NCBI GenBank assembly: GCA_946902875.1
Contig: OX336343.1
Coordinates: 19,639,596-19,703,595, forward strand
DNA: 64,000 bases
Direction: 5' to 3'
Source of the DNA: Nematopogon swammerdamellus
Taxonomy: Eukaryota > Arthropoda > Insecta > Lepidoptera > Adelidae
The notes under the pieces were generated by a model that was given only the letters and a program-made list of their open reading frames with translations, ran no database searches and was not told the DNA's origin. Shown here piece by piece: positions 62,148-64,000 of this stretch. The first letter of the stretch is position 1, and each line of letters starts with the position of its first letter. The position numbers were made by a program, and so were the translations under genes.

Positions 62148-62458
62148 AAAAAATGTGAATCAGATCTTCTACGACTTAATCACTTTCGACCCTACTGAAA
62201 TCTATAACCCACATAATGTTTTTCGAAAATTTTACAGCTCTTCTCCCAAAATTTCTCAGTTTAAGACACAGCATCACTACGTAAATTGTTGCAGATATTT
62301 ACAAAAACACCCTGTAGAGCGATATGTTGTCTATTAAGCTACACCAAACAATGGCATTGGTGAAAATGACATGCAAATCGGTTGAACGGCTTATAAGCGA
62401 ACATACCTATACATTCATACAGACATCTATAGTGTGTGGGTGTTTCAGTAAGTATGTA

Positions 62459-62750
62459 CCACAGAGCATCAAATACCTACCGCGCGCGCCCCCTACTAGA
62501 GACGCCCTAAGCGATAATATTTGAAACCCAAAAACTACACGCAGTGCTGCTAGCGCTTCGTATGTGTGTGTGTGTGCTAGTATCGACACTACACACAAAG
62601 AGGAGCAAGTTAGGCACACGCACAAAACAAATGCACACGCACAACACACATATGTAAGTCATAGGCCACGCCCACAGGCTTCAACGGCGTTGTCGAGAAA
62701 TCGCGCTCAGGGCGCCTCTAGGAGGGGCGCGCGCATTTGATGCTCTGTGG
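62459..62750. mobile_element. 292-bp MITE with ~50-bp TIRs
   Basis: The ends CCACAGAGCATCAAAT and ATTTGATGCTCTGTGG continue inward as GCGCGCGCCCC ... GACGCCCT matches. TATGTA flanks both sides (62453-62458, 62751-62756). The interior contains (GT)n and (CACG)-rich stretches. Superfamily uncertain. Confidence 0.8.
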
Positions 62751-62801
62751 TATGTACATTCATCAATCTGCTAAATTGCTGCTATGTATGTTAGGGCAGC
62801 T

Positions 62802-62861
62802 GCTATTTTTGCGATAATCGCTAATATGTCTATTAATATTAGCGATTATCGCAAAAATAGC
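62802..62861. repeat. Perfect 26-bp hairpin, 8-nt loop
   Basis: GCTATTTTTGCGATAATCGC TAATAT (62802-62827) is exactly complementary to 62836-62861. No context shows what it does. Confidence 0.85.
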
Positions 62862-63550
62862 GATCTAGTCTTACGCATTTAGAAGCCAGTTGGAGCAAGT
62901 GAGCTCGAGAGAAATTGCTAAAAGCGATGAATTGCTATAACAGAGAATAGCCCATAGGGCATAGTCTTATTGTCATTTTTCGAGTGCATGTGGATGAATT
63001 AAGTACCATTTTTGTTTTTGGTTGTTTTCTGTTTGTTTTATTGTATTGTGTGAACTATTGTGATTTTGACGAACATTTGACATATCATTAATTTGAACGT
63101 ACTATTGTATATTTGGCTGTTGTTACATTATTTTACTCTGTGGCGGATTGTGATTTTAAGAACATTTGATAATTCTCTAATTATGTAACTTCTTAGAATG
63201 TTTAATGTTGAAAATATTGTACACACATATCTAAACCAACTGTTGACGAGTAATGTAAATGACCATGTACTGTACGTATCATAATATTTTTACCTGTGTG
63301 AAACTTTACATTATGATAAAAAAATACAATGCAATACAATATGGTCGAATAATTTATTTATAAAATATTCTTCGCTTAAGCGTGACGTCAACTAATTATG
63401 TGCGAAGTTGGTTACCTTTTCCTACTTCGTCGTTTCCTCATTCATGGTAACCCGAGGATTCGTAAGTGAGCCACGTTCACCACCCTACATAAATACGACA
63501 GGATAAAAATAAACCCAAAGTGAAGTTGTTCTGCTTTACGTTATAGTTAT
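62862..63550. other. Unrecognised AT-rich DNA
   Basis: No open frame of note, no repeat shared with the rest of the window that I could see. Confidence 0.4.
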
Positions 63551-63952
63551 GTATGAGGATTCATATTATGGCAAAACAAAAATTCGAGTCGGCGTACTGA
63601 GCAATCGAGCGCAGTGCGCGCGTTTATATGGCGAATTTTGTAGTTTTTGTTTGTTGAAAAATTATTAGGACTTGTTTTTTTTTTCAAAAATTGCTGCTTT
63701 AGTGTCTAGAACATCAAATTCCCTATACAATGAGGTAAATTTTATTCCAAAATAATTATCCAGTATGGAGCTATTCAGATTTTTTTTTACCATGAAAAAA
63801 AAACTGTAAATTTAAAAAGCCTGCTTCAGTGTTTAGTACATATTATCTAGTTTAAAAAAATATTTTTTTTTTCATATTATGTATTTCATAGAACTAGATT
63901 TTTGTTTGAAGTTTTAAAAAATATAACAATTTTCGTTGTTTTGCCATATGAA
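63551..63952. mobile_element. MITE with GGATTCATATGGCAAAAC ends
   Basis: GGATTCATATTATGGCAAAA at the left (with a TAT insertion) is mirrored by TTTTGCCATATGAATCC at the right. About 400 bp, A/T homopolymer-rich, non-coding. A lone right end of the same family lies beside the 37-bp array at 54827. Confidence 0.7.
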
Positions 63953-64000
63953 TCCACTTCCAGCATCTTCATCTGCAGTTCACAAGATTCATTATCAACG

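Noticed and set aside
62014..62337. 107-residue ORF
   Set aside because: Its start runs through a SINE-A 3' end and the remainder matches no family I know.

Overview
The window looks like one stretch of a moth or butterfly (Lepidoptera) nuclear genome. This is inferred from intron-rich genes with animal orthologues, an AT-rich background, and several short interspersed repeats that I associate with Lepidoptera: the 'GAGGCCTATGTCCAGCAGTG' tail at 7835-7905, the 'TTTTAACCCCCGACGAAG' repeat at 57970-58165 and the GTCTGTCCGTCC repeat at 53390-53835. No species can be named. Most of the window is transposable-element (TE) sequence.

Two host genes can be assembled exon by exon and face each other. 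(1) On the plus strand, 4669-27267, is the RNA polymerase III subunit RPC5 gene (POLR3E family). It has eight coding exons, including an 11-codon first exon; all splice phases agree and give 513 residues. Its introns carry a non-autonomous hAT, piggyBac-like MITEs (short non-autonomous DNA elements), a complete hAT transposon with an intact 703-residue transposase, SINEs, a nearly intact LINE, a pogo-like MITE and an antisense Jockey-type LINE. (2) On the minus strand, 56082-38405, is a multiple inositol polyphosphate phosphatase (MINPP1/MIPP family) gene. It has nine coding exons with consistent phases and gives 475 residues, with a signal peptide, the RHG catalytic motif and a hydrophobic C-terminal tail. 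The second catalytic motif (HAE) is replaced by Gln-Ser-Ala.

The most unusual structure is in the MINPP-like gene. A 37-bp unit made of the last 26 coding bases of the first coding exon plus the start of the intron, including the GTGAGT splice donor, has been tandemly amplified about 27 times without length change (54915-55939). The result is a row of near-identical 5' splice sites. By my reading, splicing from the next donor outward gives an immediate stop codon. Upstream of this gene, 58975-61718 is a 49-copy, 56-bp satellite with dimeric and eight-unit higher-order patterns.

Layout: 1-4335 tRNA-like and palindromic repeats and two adjacent degraded mariner-like elements; 4336-27267 RPC5; 27268-38404 convergent intergenic DNA with MITEs, a 2.8-kb foldback element with ~0.8-kb inverted arms and a degraded coding core, and nested SINE/TIR elements; 38405-56085 MINPP-like gene; 56086-64000 upstream DNA with a tandem duplication, an RTE-type LINE tail, a SINE-bearing foldback, the satellite and MITEs. 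All exon models are reading-frame and splice-site inferences without transcript data.
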